DNA of 40,357 nt from Streptomyces mesophilus (GTDB lineage Bacteria > Actinomycetota > Actinomycetes > Streptomycetales > Streptomycetaceae), in NCBI RefSeq assembly GCF_011044995.1, contig NZ_JAAKZW010000044.1, positions 1 to 40,357 on the forward strand, read 5' to 3'. The notes under the pieces are model-generated. The model did no database searches. It had not been told where the DNA came from and saw nothing but the letters and a program-made list of their open reading frames with translations. The translations under genes and the position numbers were made by a program. Of the stretch, positions 1 to 10,763 are shown piece by piece; the stretch's first letter is position 1; each line of letters starts with the position of its first letter.

Positions 1-88
1 ACCCCGCCCCTTCCCGAAACCGGGGCTGCGCCCCGGACCCCCTCATCCGAACTTCGTTCGGATCTGCTCAAGCGCCGCAGGGGCTGGG
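1..88. repeat. Dispersed 3'-end palindromic repeat, copy A
   Basis: GC-rich non-coding block just beyond the stop codon of the minus-strand RDD gene. It holds two hairpins: a 7-bp stem (20-26 with 30-36, CCGGGGC/GCCCCGG) and an 8-bp stem with a TTC loop (45-52 with 56-63, ATCCGAAC/GTTCGGAT). It then ends in an AAGCGCCGCAGGGGCTGG-type word. Nearly the same series of words recurs at 18184-18301, next to another minus-strand stop, and in degenerate form at 13540-13618. Position and structure suggest a transcript-end or processing element; no function is proven. Confidence 0.75.
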
Positions 89-110
89 TTTGCCGGACCG
101 GCCGAGTTGG

Positions 111-1757
111 TCAGCCCGCCACGAACGTACGCGCAGCCTTGTCGTGCCAGCACTGGCGCCAAGGGCGGTCGAAGAGGCACCAGATGACGCCGACGACACC
201 GATCACCAGGAGGCCCGGGATCGTGTAGACGAGCCAGCGCTTCAGGGCGGCGCCGAACGTCGGAGCCTCCTGCTCCTCGATGTCGCGGACCTCGATACCG
301 CAGAGCTTCTTGCCCAGGGTGCGGCCCCACTTCGCGGTCGGCAGCGCCTCGTAGAGCAGGCCGACGACCAGCAGAACGCCGAGGACGATGCCGAGGTAGC
401 CGGCGATCGTGCCGTCGAGCAGCCAGACCGTGGTCTTCAGACCCGACAGCTTGGCCTCGTCGATCTTCGCCTCGATGTGGTCGATCGCCTTCGGTACGAC
501 GAGGATCGCGGCGGCCGCGGTGACACCACCGACGATCAGGGTGTCGACGAGGCGGGCCGCGAGCCGCTTGCCGAGCCCGGCGGGCCGGGCCGAGGCCTGC
601 GCGCTCGCCATGGCGAGGAACGGGTCCTCGACCACCGGCTTGAACGGCGTCACCGGCTGGCCCTCGGCCGCGGGCGGCTGCGCGAGCTGATGCACCTGCT
701 GGGCCCAGGAGGCATTGCCGCCGCCGGAGCCCGGAGTCACGGGCGAGGCCGGCTGCGGGTAGCCGTAGCCGGCCTGCGGTGGCTGGCCCGCCTGCGGCGT
801 CGCGGGAGCGGCGGGCTGCGGGTAGCCGTAGCCGGCCTGCGGCGCCGCCGGGGCCGTGGGCTGCGGAGCGGCCTGGGCGGGCGGAGCGGCCTGAGCCGGC
901 GGGGTGGCCTGGGCAGGTGGGGCGGTCTGGGCCGGCGGGGCCGCCGCCTGCGGGGCCGCCGCCTGCGGGGCCGCCGCCTGCGGGGCCGCCGCCTGCGGCG
1001 CGGAGCCGGACGCCTCGACCCGGCGGATCGACATCGTGCCGTCGGTGCGGTGGGACGGTCCCTGCGGCGCCGCGGTGCCCGCGTCGCCCGCGCGGGGGCG
1101 CACGGCGCGCATCGTCATGGTCCCGTCGGACGGGACATCCGCGGCACCTGCGGGTGCCGGGGAGTCGGCGGATGCGGCACCGGAATCCGTACGGGAGGCC
1201 GCGCTGGACTCCGCACGGGATCCCGCACCGGAATCCGTACGGGAAGCGGCGCCGGATCCCGTACGAGAAGAGGGAGCGGCATCCGCAGGAGAGGAATCCG
1301 CGGGCGCGGCGACGCGCGGGTCCTGGCCGGAACCGGCCGGTGCGCCCCACGACACCCGCTGGTCCTGCTCACCGCCGAACCCGGACTGCCGCCCGGTGTC
1401 GGCCTGCCACACGGAGGCCGGCTCGGGACGCGCACCGTGCAGGTCCTCCGGCTCGGCGCGAACGGCATCGGCAGGCGCGGGCGCGGCGGCGGAGGGCGGC
1501 ACCGCGTCCGCCGGCTCCTCGTCGAAGAACATGGGGCCCGTCTCGTCCGCCCGCGGCCCCTGCTGGGCCGGTACCGAGGGCGCCGCGCCGCCACCGGGCG
1601 GTGCCGGCATGGCCTCGCCCTCGGACGGGGCGGGGCGGCTGGTGCCGGGGACCCAGGCAACTCCGTTCCAGTACCGGACATATCCGGGAATGGACGGATC
1701 GGGGTAGTAGCCCGCGCGCGGGCTGGTGTCGCCGGGTGCCGGGGTGGGGGCGCTCAT
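111..1757 (-). CDS. DUF2510 and RDD domain membrane protein
   Basis: 548-residue protein. Residues about 13-45 form a DUF2510 domain (GYYPDPS...VRYWNGVAWV pattern). A long Pro/Ala/Gln/Ser-rich, probably disordered linker follows, with AAAPQ and SRTDSGA-type repeats. The last 170 residues or so are an RDD domain: the LGKRLAARLVD start, hydrophobic segments around VGGVTAAAAILVV, YLGIVLGVLLVVGLLY and IPGLLVIGVVGVIW, and the GRTLGKKLCGIEVRD motif. RDD proteins are integral membrane proteins, some linked to ion or osmolyte transport; the substrate here is unknown. The start at MSAPTP was chosen over an upstream in-frame ATG at 1805 because DUF2510 begins almost at once. It diverges from ssgG across about 250 bp. 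Confidence 0.85.
   Translation of the reverse strand: MSAPTPAPGDTSPRAGYYPDPSIPGYVRYWNGVAWVPGTSRPAPSEGEAMPAPPGGGAAPSVPAQQGPRADETGPMFFDEEPADAVPPSAAAPAPADAVRAEPEDLHGARPEPASVWQADTGRQSGFGGEQDQRVSWGAPAGSGQDPRVAAPADSSPADAAPSSRTGSGAASRTDSGAGSRAESSAASRTDSGAASADSPAPAGAADVPSDGTMTMRAVRPRAGDAGTAAPQGPSHRTDGTMSIRRVEASGSAPQAAAPQAAAPQAAAPQAAAPPAQTAPPAQATPPAQAAPPAQAAPQPTAPAAPQAGYGYPQPAAPATPQAGQPPQAGYGYPQPASPVTPGSGGGNASWAQQVHQLAQPPAAEGQPVTPFKPVVEDPFLAMASAQASARPAGLGKRLAARLVDTLIVGGVTAAAAILVVPKAIDHIEAKIDEAKLSGLKTTVWLLDGTIAGYLGIVLGVLLVVGLLYEALPTAKWGRTLGKKLCGIEVRDIEEQEAPTFGAALKRWLVYTIPGLLVIGVVGVIWCLFDRPWRQCWHDKAARTFVAG
937..996. repeat. 15-bp tandem repeat, four perfect copies, in the RDD gene linker
   Basis: Four identical head-to-tail units (GGGGCCGCCGCCTGC on the plus strand) at 937-951, 952-966, 967-981 and 982-996 encode AAAPQ in the disordered linker. 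Diverged 15-bp units continue towards 850. Perfect copies suggest recent slippage, so the linker length is likely to vary between strains. Confidence 0.9.
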
Positions 1758-2009
1758 GGTCCGTCGTCCCGTATCTGCTCGGGGGTCTTGGTTTGGGGTC
1801 CACATCTATCAGACCACCGGCCGCACCCGGGCCCGTCCCGCCTCATCGCCCCCTTTTGAGGGCGCACCCGCTTGGCCACCACCGTGACCCAGGTCACCCT
1901 CAACTCCCCCAAGAAACCTGAAGAAAGTCGCGTAAGCAATCCTCCCCACCGCGCTCTCACCTTCCGTGGGCCGCTTCGGAGCCCGCAGGAGGAAAGGAAG
2001 CTGACGCAC

Positions 2010-2489
2010 ATGCACACCGTGGTGGAACGCGAGCTGGAGCTGAGGCTGGTGCTGTCACCGGAGCGGACGATCCCGGTGCCGGCCAGGCTCACTTATCGCA
2101 CGGACGATCCGTACGCCGTGCACATCACCTTCCATGTCAACACCGATATCCCCGTGAACTGGACCTTCGCCAGGGAGCTCCTGGTCGAGGGGGTGTTCAG
2201 GCCGTGCGGCCACGGGGACGTCAGGGTCTGGCCGACCAAGATCGAGGGCCGCAGCGTGGTGCTCATGGCGCTGAGTTCACCCGACGGTGACGCGCTGCTC
2301 GAGGCGCCCGCCGCCGCCGTGTCCGCCTGGCTCGAGCGCACGCTGCGGGTGGTCCCGCCGGGTGCTGAATCCGAGCAGCTCGGCATCGACGAGGGCCTGG
2401 CCGAGCTGCTCGCCCCCGCACCGCGCGGCCACGACGATCTGTGGCTGAGCGACCCCTGGCCCTCGGACGAGTCCAAGGACGGTGAGTGA
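2010..2489 (+). CDS. ssgG: SsgA-like sporulation and cell-division protein (SsgG-type)
   Basis: 159-residue SsgA/SsgB-family protein (SALP). These proteins occur only in sporulating actinomycetes and steer septum-site selection, FtsZ recruitment and spore-wall synthesis. Visible family features are the ELELRLVLSPERTIPVPA start, DPYAVHITFH, the WTFARELLVEG block, GDVRVWP and the LSSPDGDALLEAPA block. The ATG at 2010 was chosen because GGAGG at about 1988-1992 lies upstream and the family homology starts there; an in-frame ATG at 1872 would add 46 unrelated residues. The ssgG assignment rests on remembered synteny (next to a GlcD-like oxidase, a TPR protein and hppD), so family membership is surer than the paralogue name. 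Confidence 0.85.
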   Translation: MHTVVERELELRLVLSPERTIPVPARLTYRTDDPYAVHITFHVNTDIPVNWTFARELLVEGVFRPCGHGDVRVWPTKIEGRSVVLMALSSPDGDALLEAPAAAVSAWLERTLRVVPPGAESEQLGIDEGLAELLAPAPRGHDDLWLSDPWPSDESKDGE

Positions 2490-2516
2490 GCCCCCTGAAA
2501 GACCGCTGTGAGAGCG

Positions 2517-3893
2517 CTAGAACAGCTTGCCCGGGTTGAGGATGCCCAGCGGGTCGAAGGTCTGCTTGATGCCCCGCTGCAACTCGACGCCCACCGGGCC
2601 GATTTCGCGCGCCAGCCACTCCTTCTTGAGGACGCCCACGCCGTGCTCGCCGGTGATCGTGCCGCCGAGCTCCAGGCCGAGGGCCATGATCTCGTCGAAG
2701 GATTCGCGGGCGCGCCGGGACTCGTCGGGGTCCTGCGCGTCGAAGCAGACCGTGGGGTGGGTGTTGCCGTCCCCCGCGTGGGCGCAGACCCCGATCGTCA
2801 GGTCGTACTTCTCCGCGATCCGCGCGGTGCCTTCGAGCAGGGCGCCGAGCTGTGAGCGCGGCACGCACACGTCGTCGATCATGCTCGACCCCTTGATCGC
2901 CTCCAAGGCGGTCAAGGACAACCGGCGGGCCTGGAGCAGCAGTTCGGACTCCGCGTGGTCCTCCGCCGGCACCACTTCGGTGGCTCCCGCCGCCGCGCAC
3001 AGCGCGCCCACGGCCGCCAGATCGGCGGCCGGGTCCGGGGTGTCGAAGGCGGCGAGCAGCAGCGCCTCGGTGGTCTCGGGCAGGCCCATCTGCGCCATGT
3101 CGTTGACGGCGCGTACCGTCGTACGGTCCATGAGTTCGAGCAGCGACGGCACATGGCCGGCTTCCATGATCTTGCATACGGCGTCACAGGCGGCCGCCGT
3201 CGAGGCGAACTCGGCCGCCAGGACCAGCTGTTGGGGTGGCTGCGGCCTGAGCGCGAGCACCGCGCGGACCACGATGCCCAGGCTGCCCTCGGAGCCGACG
3301 AACAGCCGCGTGAGGTCGTAGCCCGCGACACCCTTCGCCGTACGGCGGCCCGTGGTGAGCAGCCGGCCGTCGGCGAGGACGACGTCGAGGCCGAGCACGT
3401 ACTCGGCGGTGACCCCGTACTTCACACAGCACAGGCCGCCCGAGGCCGTGCCGATGTTGCCGCCGATCGTGCACATCTCCCAACTGGACGGATCCGGCGG
3501 GTAGTACAGGCCCCGCTCCCCCACCGCACGGGACAGCACGGCGTTGATGACGCCCGGTTCGACCACGGCGATACGGTCCACGGGGTTGATCTCGAGGATC
3601 CGGTCCATCTTGACCAGCGAGAGCACGATGCAGCCCTCGCTCGCGTTCGCCGCGCCCGAGAGGCCGGTGCGCGCACCCTGCGGGACGACCGGCACCCGCA
3701 GCGCGGTCGCCGTGCGCATGACGTGCTGCACCTCTTCGACGGTGCGCGGGAGCACCACCACCGCGGGGGCGCCGGCCTCGCAGAAGCTCGCCATGTCATG
3801 CGCGTACGAGCCGGTGACATCGGGGTCGGTGAGGATCGCCTCGGCGGGGAGTACGTCCTGCAAGCGCTGGAGGAGCTCGGGTGCGGCGGTCAT
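2517..3893 (-). CDS. FAD-linked oxidase, GlcD / D-lactate dehydrogenase type
   Basis: 458-residue flavoprotein of the vanillyl-alcohol-oxidase (FAD_binding_4 plus FAD-oxidase_C) family, like the GlcD subunit of glycolate oxidase and D-2-hydroxyacid dehydrogenases. The N-terminal FAD domain shows VVVLPRTVEEVQHVM, the GARTGLSGAAN nucleotide-binding loop and GGNIGTASGG. The C-terminal half carries GDGNTHPTVCFD, TGEHGVGVLKKEWL and the terminal DPLGILNPGKLF, all typical of GlcD. It probably oxidises a 2-hydroxyacid (glycolate or D-lactate); the acceptor cannot be told from sequence. The start is MTAAPELLQRL; the open frame continues upstream only through the palindromic element at 3912-4087. It converges on ssgG, with only 27 bp between the stops. 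Confidence 0.85.
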   Translation of the reverse strand: MTAAPELLQRLQDVLPAEAILTDPDVTGSYAHDMASFCEAGAPAVVVLPRTVEEVQHVMRTATALRVPVVPQGARTGLSGAANASEGCIVLSLVKMDRILEINPVDRIAVVEPGVINAVLSRAVGERGLYYPPDPSSWEMCTIGGNIGTASGGLCCVKYGVTAEYVLGLDVVLADGRLLTTGRRTAKGVAGYDLTRLFVGSEGSLGIVVRAVLALRPQPPQQLVLAAEFASTAAACDAVCKIMEAGHVPSLLELMDRTTVRAVNDMAQMGLPETTEALLLAAFDTPDPAADLAAVGALCAAAGATEVVPAEDHAESELLLQARRLSLTALEAIKGSSMIDDVCVPRSQLGALLEGTARIAEKYDLTIGVCAHAGDGNTHPTVCFDAQDPDESRRARESFDEIMALGLELGGTITGEHGVGVLKKEWLAREIGPVGVELQRGIKQTFDPLGILNPGKLF

Positions 3894-3911
3894 GATCTCC
3901 AGACTGGCACT

Positions 3912-4087
3912 AGGGCCTATCGTCACATTCCCGCCGTCGCCCCGAAGGGGCGGCCTGGCGGCGTCTGGTGCGTGCGATCGCAAGGCGCCGGAAGGTCCTC
4001 GTAGCGGAGCTACTAGGGCCTTTCGGCAACGCCGCGAGCGTGCGTGCCAGACGCCGCCAGGCAGGCGGGAATGTGACGATAGGCCCT
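3912..4087. repeat. MITE-like long palindrome, 176 bp (family member 1)
   Basis: The ends are perfect 24-bp inverted repeats (3912-3935 and 4064-4087, starting AGGGCCTATCGTCACATT). A second perfect 16-bp pair lies inside (3953-3968 and 4047-4062). Imperfect pairing continues to a GTAGC-GGA-GCTAC tip at 4001-4013, so either strand can fold into one hairpin over nearly its whole length. No ORF and no clear target-site duplication are visible. It lies between the FAD oxidase start and the TPR gene. A shorter relative is at 26686-26767 and shares the CGCCC(C)GAAG(G)GGCGGCC core. Confidence 0.85.
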
Positions 4088-4167
4088 GAGGGCCATCGGT
4101 GTGAACCCGTCCGCTCAACCGCTTGCCGTACATCCGTGTGCTCTTCATATGGGCGCACAGTTGCGCC

Positions 4168-6063
4168 ATGGCGAACGAAGAGGAACGTGAGGCTCCGGGC
4201 TCCGATTGGCCGCCGCCGTTCGGGCAGGGGACGGGACGGGGAACAGAACGGACCACGGGATACGGGACGCAGCGGGAGCCCGAGGACCGGTGGCCCACTC
4301 CCGATGCGAGGCCGCTCGGCGCGTGGGCAGGGCCCGAGGCGGCCGGGGCTGCCGGGCCCGAGCCCTCGGAGCCGGTTGCCGCGGAGCCGGTTGCCGCGGA
4401 GCGCCGTCGCACCCCGCCCCGACGCGACAGCGCCCATGCCCTGCGCCGGACCCTGATCACGTCCGTCGTCGGCTCGGTCGTCCTGTCCTGCACCGTGTTC
4501 GCGCTCCCGCTCGTCGTGGACCACGGCCCCGAGCCCGCGCCCGGCCCGGTCGGCCGGGCGATGCAGGCGGTGGGCGCCGGGGCGCCGGCCTCGCTGACGG
4601 ATCTCGGTGCGCTGATCGCCGACCGCGAGGCGCACCTGGCGAAGCACCCCGGGGACGAGGAGTCCTGGGCGGTGCTGGGCGGCGCCTACGTCGAGCACGG
4701 GAAGCGGACCGCCGACCGCGGGCTCTACACGCAGGCCGAGCAGGCGCTGAACCGTTCGCTGGCCGCGCGCCCCGCCGACCAGGGCAACATCGAGGCGCTG
4801 GCCGCGATGGCCGCCCTCGCGAACGCGCGGCACGACTACCGGGCCGCGAAGAAGTGGGGCGAACTGGCGGTGATGCAGAAGCCGGGGCGCTGGAACCTCT
4901 ACCCCGTGCTGATCGACACGTATGACCGTCTCGGTGACTACAAGGCGGCCGACAAGGCCCTGGAGAAGCTCCAGGAGCTGCACAACAACGCGGCGATCAT
5001 GGCGCGTTCCGCCGAGATCTACGGGGACCGCGGCTGGCGCGAGAACGCGGCCGCGGCGATCGTGGACGCCGCCGCGCTCGCGGACGCCCCCGCCGAACAG
5101 GCCGCCTATCAGCACAGCGTGGGCGAGCTCGCGTGGGAGCGGGGCGAGGCGGCGGAGTCGCTGCGCTGGTTCGATACGGCGCTGCGCACCGACCCCGAGC
5201 ACTATCCGTCCATCGGCGGCAGGGCGCGCGCCCTCGCGGCGCTCGGGCGGACCACGGACGCCCTGGCGGCCTACCAGGACGTGCTGCGCAAGCTGCCGCT
5301 GCCGCAGTACGCGGTGGAGCTGGGCGAACTGTACGAGTCGATCGGGCTCGACGCCGCGGCGAACGCCCAGTACGACGCCGTACGGCGGCAGTTGACGGAT
5401 CCGGGTGCGGATCAGCTGGTCCTCGGTCTCTTCGAGGCGGACCACGGGGACGCGGAGGCGGCGGTCGAGCGGCTGACCGCGGAGTTCAGGCGGCATCCGG
5501 GGCGGCAGGTCACGGACGCGCTGGGCTGGGCGCACTACCGGGCCGGTGACAGCAAGCAGGCGCTGGCGTACGTGAAGCGGGCCATGGACAAGGACGCTCC
5601 GCGCAGCGCGCTGTTCGCGTATCACCGCGGGCAGATCGAGCGGGCCGTCGGGGAGTACGGGGCGGCGCGGCGTTTCCTCACGGAGGCCCTGAAGGTCAAT
5701 CCGCACTTCTCGCGGGCGCACGCACCGGCCGCGCAGGAGGCACTGGACGCGCTGGGCGAGCCGCCGCCGGGCGGACCGGTGAACGTCACCGGCGAGAAGC
5801 CACAGGTCCCGTCGCTCGGCCGGCCGTCCGGGTCGCGTCAGCAGGTCGCGCCTACGGGGCGTGGTGGCCCCAAGTCGTCTCAGCAGGGCGGGAGTTCCTC
5901 GCGCAAGGGCTCGGGCTCGTCCACGTACAAGAAGCAGTCACCGAGGACTCAGGAGCAGACGCCGCAGCGGACGACTCCGCGCAAGCAGAGCGGTGGCGGC
6001 AGCGGAAGTGGCGGCGGTAGCGGCGGCAGTACGAAGCCGACGCCCAAGCGCACCGCTCGCTGA
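4168..6063 (+). CDS. Membrane-anchored tetratricopeptide-repeat protein
   Basis: 631 residues. An acidic, Pro-rich cytoplasmic N-terminus (about 1-90) precedes one transmembrane helix at about 95-117 (TLITSVVGSVVLSCTVFALP). A large extracytoplasmic region of helical TPR-like repeats covers about 140-540; recognisable units include ESWAVLGGAYVEHGKR, YTQAEQALNRSLAARPAD and ALRTDPEHYPSIGGRARALAALG. The last 90 residues are low complexity (Ser/Gly/Lys/Thr/Pro). TPR proteins are scaffolds, and no enzymatic motif is seen. ATG 4168 gives MANEEE; an in-frame ATG at 4123 would add 15 residues, and neither has a strong Shine-Dalgarno. Transcription probably ends at the hairpin at 6102-6129. Confidence 0.8.
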   Translation: MANEEEREAPGSDWPPPFGQGTGRGTERTTGYGTQREPEDRWPTPDARPLGAWAGPEAAGAAGPEPSEPVAAEPVAAERRRTPPRRDSAHALRRTLITSVVGSVVLSCTVFALPLVVDHGPEPAPGPVGRAMQAVGAGAPASLTDLGALIADREAHLAKHPGDEESWAVLGGAYVEHGKRTADRGLYTQAEQALNRSLAARPADQGNIEALAAMAALANARHDYRAAKKWGELAVMQKPGRWNLYPVLIDTYDRLGDYKAADKALEKLQELHNNAAIMARSAEIYGDRGWRENAAAAIVDAAALADAPAEQAAYQHSVGELAWERGEAAESLRWFDTALRTDPEHYPSIGGRARALAALGRTTDALAAYQDVLRKLPLPQYAVELGELYESIGLDAAANAQYDAVRRQLTDPGADQLVLGLFEADHGDAEAAVERLTAEFRRHPGRQVTDALGWAHYRAGDSKQALAYVKRAMDKDAPRSALFAYHRGQIERAVGEYGAARRFLTEALKVNPHFSRAHAPAAQEALDALGEPPPGGPVNVTGEKPQVPSLGRPSGSRQQVAPTGRGGPKSSQQGGSSSRKGSGSSTYKKQSPRTQEQTPQRTTPRKQSGGGSGSGGGSGGSTKPTPKRTAR

Positions 6064-6065
6064 AG

Positions 6066-6092
6066 CCGAAACCGAAACCGAAACCGAAACCG
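6066..6092. repeat. CCGAAA hexamer tandem repeat
   Basis: Four perfect CCGAAA units plus CCG directly follow the TGA of the TPR gene and precede the terminator. This is a simple-sequence tract in an otherwise GC-rich 3' region and is likely to vary by slippage. Confidence 0.85.
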
Positions 6093-6101
6093 CACACGAA
6101 A

Positions 6102-6129
6102 GGGGCGGGACCTCGAAAGGTCCCGCCCC
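6102..6129. terminator. Bidirectional hairpin terminator between TPR gene and hppD
   Basis: Perfect 12-bp GC-rich stem (6102-6113 GGGGCGGGACCT with 6118-6129) and a CGAA tetraloop, placed between two convergent stop codons. There is no U-tract, which is usual for Streptomyces stem-only terminators. Confidence 0.85.
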
Positions 6130-6138
6130 CGCCCGTGG

Positions 6139-7937
<1,799 letters not shown>

Positions 7938-7955
7938 TCCGAGAGGTGAGCAGGC

Positions 7956-8603
7956 GTGAACTTCTGGGATTACCTCGGCAGCCGGCATGAGCAGTTGCTT
8001 GCGGACGCGTTCCAGCACGCCAGCGCGGTCTTCCAGTGCATGGTGATCGCCACGCTCCTCGGCATCCTGATCGGCGTCGTCACGTACCGCAGCGAATGGG
8101 CGGGCAATCTCGCCACCCTCACCACCTCGACGATCCTCACCGTCCCCTCCCTGGCCCTGATCGGTCTGCTGATCCCGATCGTGGGCCTCGGTGTGCCGCC
8201 GACGGTGATCGCGCTGACCCTGTACGGGCTGCTTCCCATCGTGCGGAACTCGATCGTCGGTCTGCGCGGGGTCGATCCGGCCCTGGTGGACGCGGCCAAG
8301 GGCATCGGGATGTCGCGTACGGCCCGGCTCTTCAAGGTCGAGCTGCCGCTCGCGTGGCCGCCGATCCTGACCGGTATCCGGGTCTCCACGCAGATGCTGA
8401 TGGGCATCGCCGCGATCGCCGCGTATGCCTCGGGCCCCGGGCTCGGCAATGAGATCTTCCGCGGGATCGGCTCCCTCGGCAGCAAGAACGCGCTCAACCA
8501 GGTACTCGCCGGCACGCTCGGGATCGTCGTCCTCGCGCTGCTCTTCGACGCCGCCTACGTACTGATCGGACGGCTGACCATCTCTAGGGGTATCCGTGTC
8601 TGA
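7956..8603 (+). CDS. Osmoprotectant ABC transporter permease (OpuCB/ProW type)
   Basis: 215-residue inner-membrane permease with about six transmembrane segments. It carries the EAA-loop signature of betaine/choline/carnitine importers (LVDAAKGIGMSRTARLFKVELPLAWPPILTGIR). It starts with GTG 7956 behind the GAGAGGTGAG Shine-Dalgarno region. It is the first gene of a four-gene cassette (permease, ATPase, second permease, binding lipoprotein); the stop overlaps the ATPase start by 8 bp. Compatible-solute uptake is the family role, but the actual ligand is not determinable here. Confidence 0.9.
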   Translation: MNFWDYLGSRHEQLLADAFQHASAVFQCMVIATLLGILIGVVTYRSEWAGNLATLTTSTILTVPSLALIGLLIPIVGLGVPPTVIALTLYGLLPIVRNSIVGLRGVDPALVDAAKGIGMSRTARLFKVELPLAWPPILTGIRVSTQMLMGIAAIAAYASGPGLGNEIFRGIGSLGSKNALNQVLAGTLGIVVLALLFDAAYVLIGRLTISRGIRV

Positions 8604-9879
8604 GACGACCACGACCGAGGCCGCCGCTGCGAGCGCCGTCAAGCAGACCACCGGCGCGACGATCGAGCTGGAGAACCTCACCAAGCGCTACCCGGGCAGC
8701 TCGGAGCCCGCGGTGGAAGCCGTGAACATGGAGATCAAGGCCGGTGAACTGGTCATCTTCGTGGGGCCTTCGGGCTGCGGGAAGTCCACGACGCTGAAGA
8801 TGATCAACCGTCTGATCGAGCCGACGGGCGGCCGGATCCGGATCGACGGCGAGGACGTCACGGACATGGACCCGGTGAAGCTGCGCCGCAAGGTCGGCTA
8901 CGCGATCCAGTCCTCCGGGCTCTTCCCGCACATGACCGTGGCGCAGAACATCGCTTTGGTGCCGAAGATGATCGGCTGGTCGAAGCCCAGGATCAAGGAC
9001 CGGGTCGAGGAGATGCTCGATCTGGTGGGCCTGGATCCGGCCGAGTTCCGCGGCCGTTATCCGCGCCAGCTGTCCGGCGGCCAGCAGCAACGGGTGGGTG
9101 TGGCACGGGCGTTGGCGGCCGATCCGCCCGTACTCCTGATGGACGAGCCGTTCGGCGCGGTCGACCCGATCACCCGTGACCACCTCCAGGACGAGCTGAT
9201 CCGGCTGCAGCACGAGCTGCACAAGACGATCGTCTTCGTCACGCACGACTTCGACGAGGCGATCAAGCTGGGCGACCGGATCGCGGTCCTGCGCGAGCGC
9301 TCGCACATCGCGCAGTTCGACACCCCGGAAGCGATCCTGACGAATCCCGCGGACGACTTCGTGTCCGGTTTCGTGGGCGCGGGCGCGGCTCTGAAGCGGC
9401 TCAATCTCACCCGCGTACGGGATGTGGAGGTCCGCGACTACCCGACCGTGACCGTGGACGACCCGCTCCAGGAGATCTTCAACAAACTGCGCGACGGCAC
9501 GACCAACGAGCTGCTCCTTCTCGACAAGCGGGGCCGGCCCTACAAGTGGCTCCGGCGCGGTGACCTGATGCGGGCGCGCGGTTCGCTGGCCCGTGCGGGC
9601 TCGCTCGTGCACGACACGGTGACACGCGACGCGACCCTGCGCGACGCCCTGGAGGCCGTGCTCACCGAGAGCGCGGGACGGGTCGCGGTGACCGGGCGGC
9701 GCGGCGAGTACACGGGCGTCGTGGACATGGAGACGCTGATGAACTCCGTGCACGAACTCCTCGAACAGGACCGGCTCGACGCCATCGAGCACCAGCACGA
9801 CCTCCAGGACCAGCGCGCCGAGCAGACCCATCGCGCACAGGAGGGCGAGGGGGCCGGGTTCCGGGAGGAGGAGTCGTGA
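8596..9879 (+). CDS. Osmoprotectant ABC transporter ATP-binding protein with CBS domains (OpuCA/ProV type)
   Basis: 427 residues. Walker A GPSGCGKS at about 57-64, Q-loop near [13 protein letters not shown], signature LSGGQQQR at about 159-166, Walker B LLMDEP at about 180-185 and H-loop THDFDEA. The region from about 275 to 390 matches a tandem CBS pair ([14 protein letters not shown]... and [15 protein letters not shown]...), which in OpuA/OpuC ATPases senses ionic strength or cyclic-di-AMP. The charged, Gln/Glu/His-rich tail is low complexity. It starts with GTG 8596 behind AGGGG, overlapping the preceding permease by 8 bp and the next gene by 4 bp. Confidence 0.92.
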   Translation: MSETTTTEAAAASAVKQTTGATIELENLTKRYPGSSEPAVEAVNMEIKAGELVIFVGPSGCGKSTTLKMINRLIEPTGGRIRIDGEDVTDMDPVKLRRKVGYAIQSSGLFPHMTVAQNIALVPKMIGWSKPRIKDRVEEMLDLVGLDPAEFRGRYPRQLSGGQQQRVGVARALAADPPVLLMDEPFGAVDPITRDHLQDELIRLQHELHKTIVFVTHDFDEAIKLGDRIAVLRERSHIAQFDTPEAILTNPADDFVSGFVGAGAALKRLNLTRVRDVEVRDYPTVTVDDPLQEIFNKLRDGTTNELLLLDKRGRPYKWLRRGDLMRARGSLARAGSLVHDTVTRDATLRDALEAVLTESAGRVAVTGRRGEYTGVVDMETLMNSVHELLEQDRLDAIEHQHDLQDQRAEQTHRAQEGEGAGFREEES

Positions 9880-10763
9880 CGCCACCCCAGGAGCCACCGC
9901 TCAGCCCCCATCCGACCGAACCGCGCCGCCCCGACGGCGAGCACGAGGTCAAGGGGCACACCTTCCGCGACACCGGCGACGGCGAGCCGGAGGCGACCCC
10001 GGTCGTCTCCGCCACGCGTGAGCCGCGCCGCCTGACCTGGCAGAAGCTGACCTTCCTGCCGGTGACGCTGCTCGTCGTCCTGCTGATCACCTGGCTGTGG
10101 TTCCGCAACGCCGACCTCGACTCGATCTCGAAGAACGCGCTCGCGGACGGCAACGTCTGGGTGCGTCTGAAGCAGCACATCGAACTCACCGTGATCTCCA
10201 CGTTCTTCGTGCTGCTCATCGCCATCCCGCTCGGGATTCTGCTCACGCGCAAGCGACTGCGGCCGGCCGCTCCCTTCGCGATGGCCCTGGCCAACATCGG
10301 CCAGGCGACCCCCGCGATCGGTCTGCTCGCGCTGCTCGTCATCTGGATGGGCATCGGTATGAAGGCCGCCCTGGTCGGCATGGTGATCTACGCGGTCCTC
10401 CCGGTGCTCTCCAACACGATCGCGGGCCTGAAGGCCAACGACCCGACGCTCCTCGAAGCCGCGCGCGGGATCGGGATGTCCCCGATGGGCGTCCTCGGCA
10501 AGGTCGAACTCCCCCTCGCCGTCCCGTTGATCCTCGCGGGCGTACGGACGGCGCTGGTCCTGAACGTGGGCACGGCGACGCTCGCGACCTTCGGCGGCGG
10601 TGGCGGGCTCGGCGACCTGATCTCCACCGGCATCACGACGCAGCGCATGCCGGTCCTGGTCCTCGGCTCGATCCTCACGGTCGCGCTCGCGCTCCTGGTG
10701 GACTGGCTGGCCTCGCTCGCGGAGATCATGCTCAGGCCGCGCGGCCTGGAGGTGCGCTCATGA
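9876..10763 (+). CDS. Osmoprotectant ABC transporter permease (OpuCD/ProW type)
   Basis: 295-residue second permease. Residues 1-50 are a hydrophilic Pro-rich cytoplasmic extension not needed by the family. About six transmembrane segments follow, from LTFLPVTLLVVLLITWLWF. The EAA loop is LLEAARGIGMSPMGVLGKVELPLAVPLILAGVR. GTG 9876 overlaps the ATPase stop (GTGA), indicating translational coupling. Together with the first permease it probably forms a heterodimeric channel. Confidence 0.9.
   Translation: MTPPQEPPLSPHPTEPRRPDGEHEVKGHTFRDTGDGEPEATPVVSATREPRRLTWQKLTFLPVTLLVVLLITWLWFRNADLDSISKNALADGNVWVRLKQHIELTVISTFFVLLIAIPLGILLTRKRLRPAAPFAMALANIGQATPAIGLLALLVIWMGIGMKAALVGMVIYAVLPVLSNTIAGLKANDPTLLEAARGIGMSPMGVLGKVELPLAVPLILAGVRTALVLNVGTATLATFGGGGGLGDLISTGITTQRMPVLVLGSILTVALALLVDWLASLAEIMLRPRGLEVRS

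Noticed and set aside
937..996. Possible CRISPR-like array
   Set aside because: Units are contiguous 15-bp copies without spacers and in frame with AAAPQ coding; no cas genes nearby.
90..1859. 589-residue plus-strand frame opposite the RDD gene
   Set aside because: Arg/Gly-rich shadow of a GC-rich minus-strand gene; no domains, and the opposite frame has clear DUF2510 and RDD domains.
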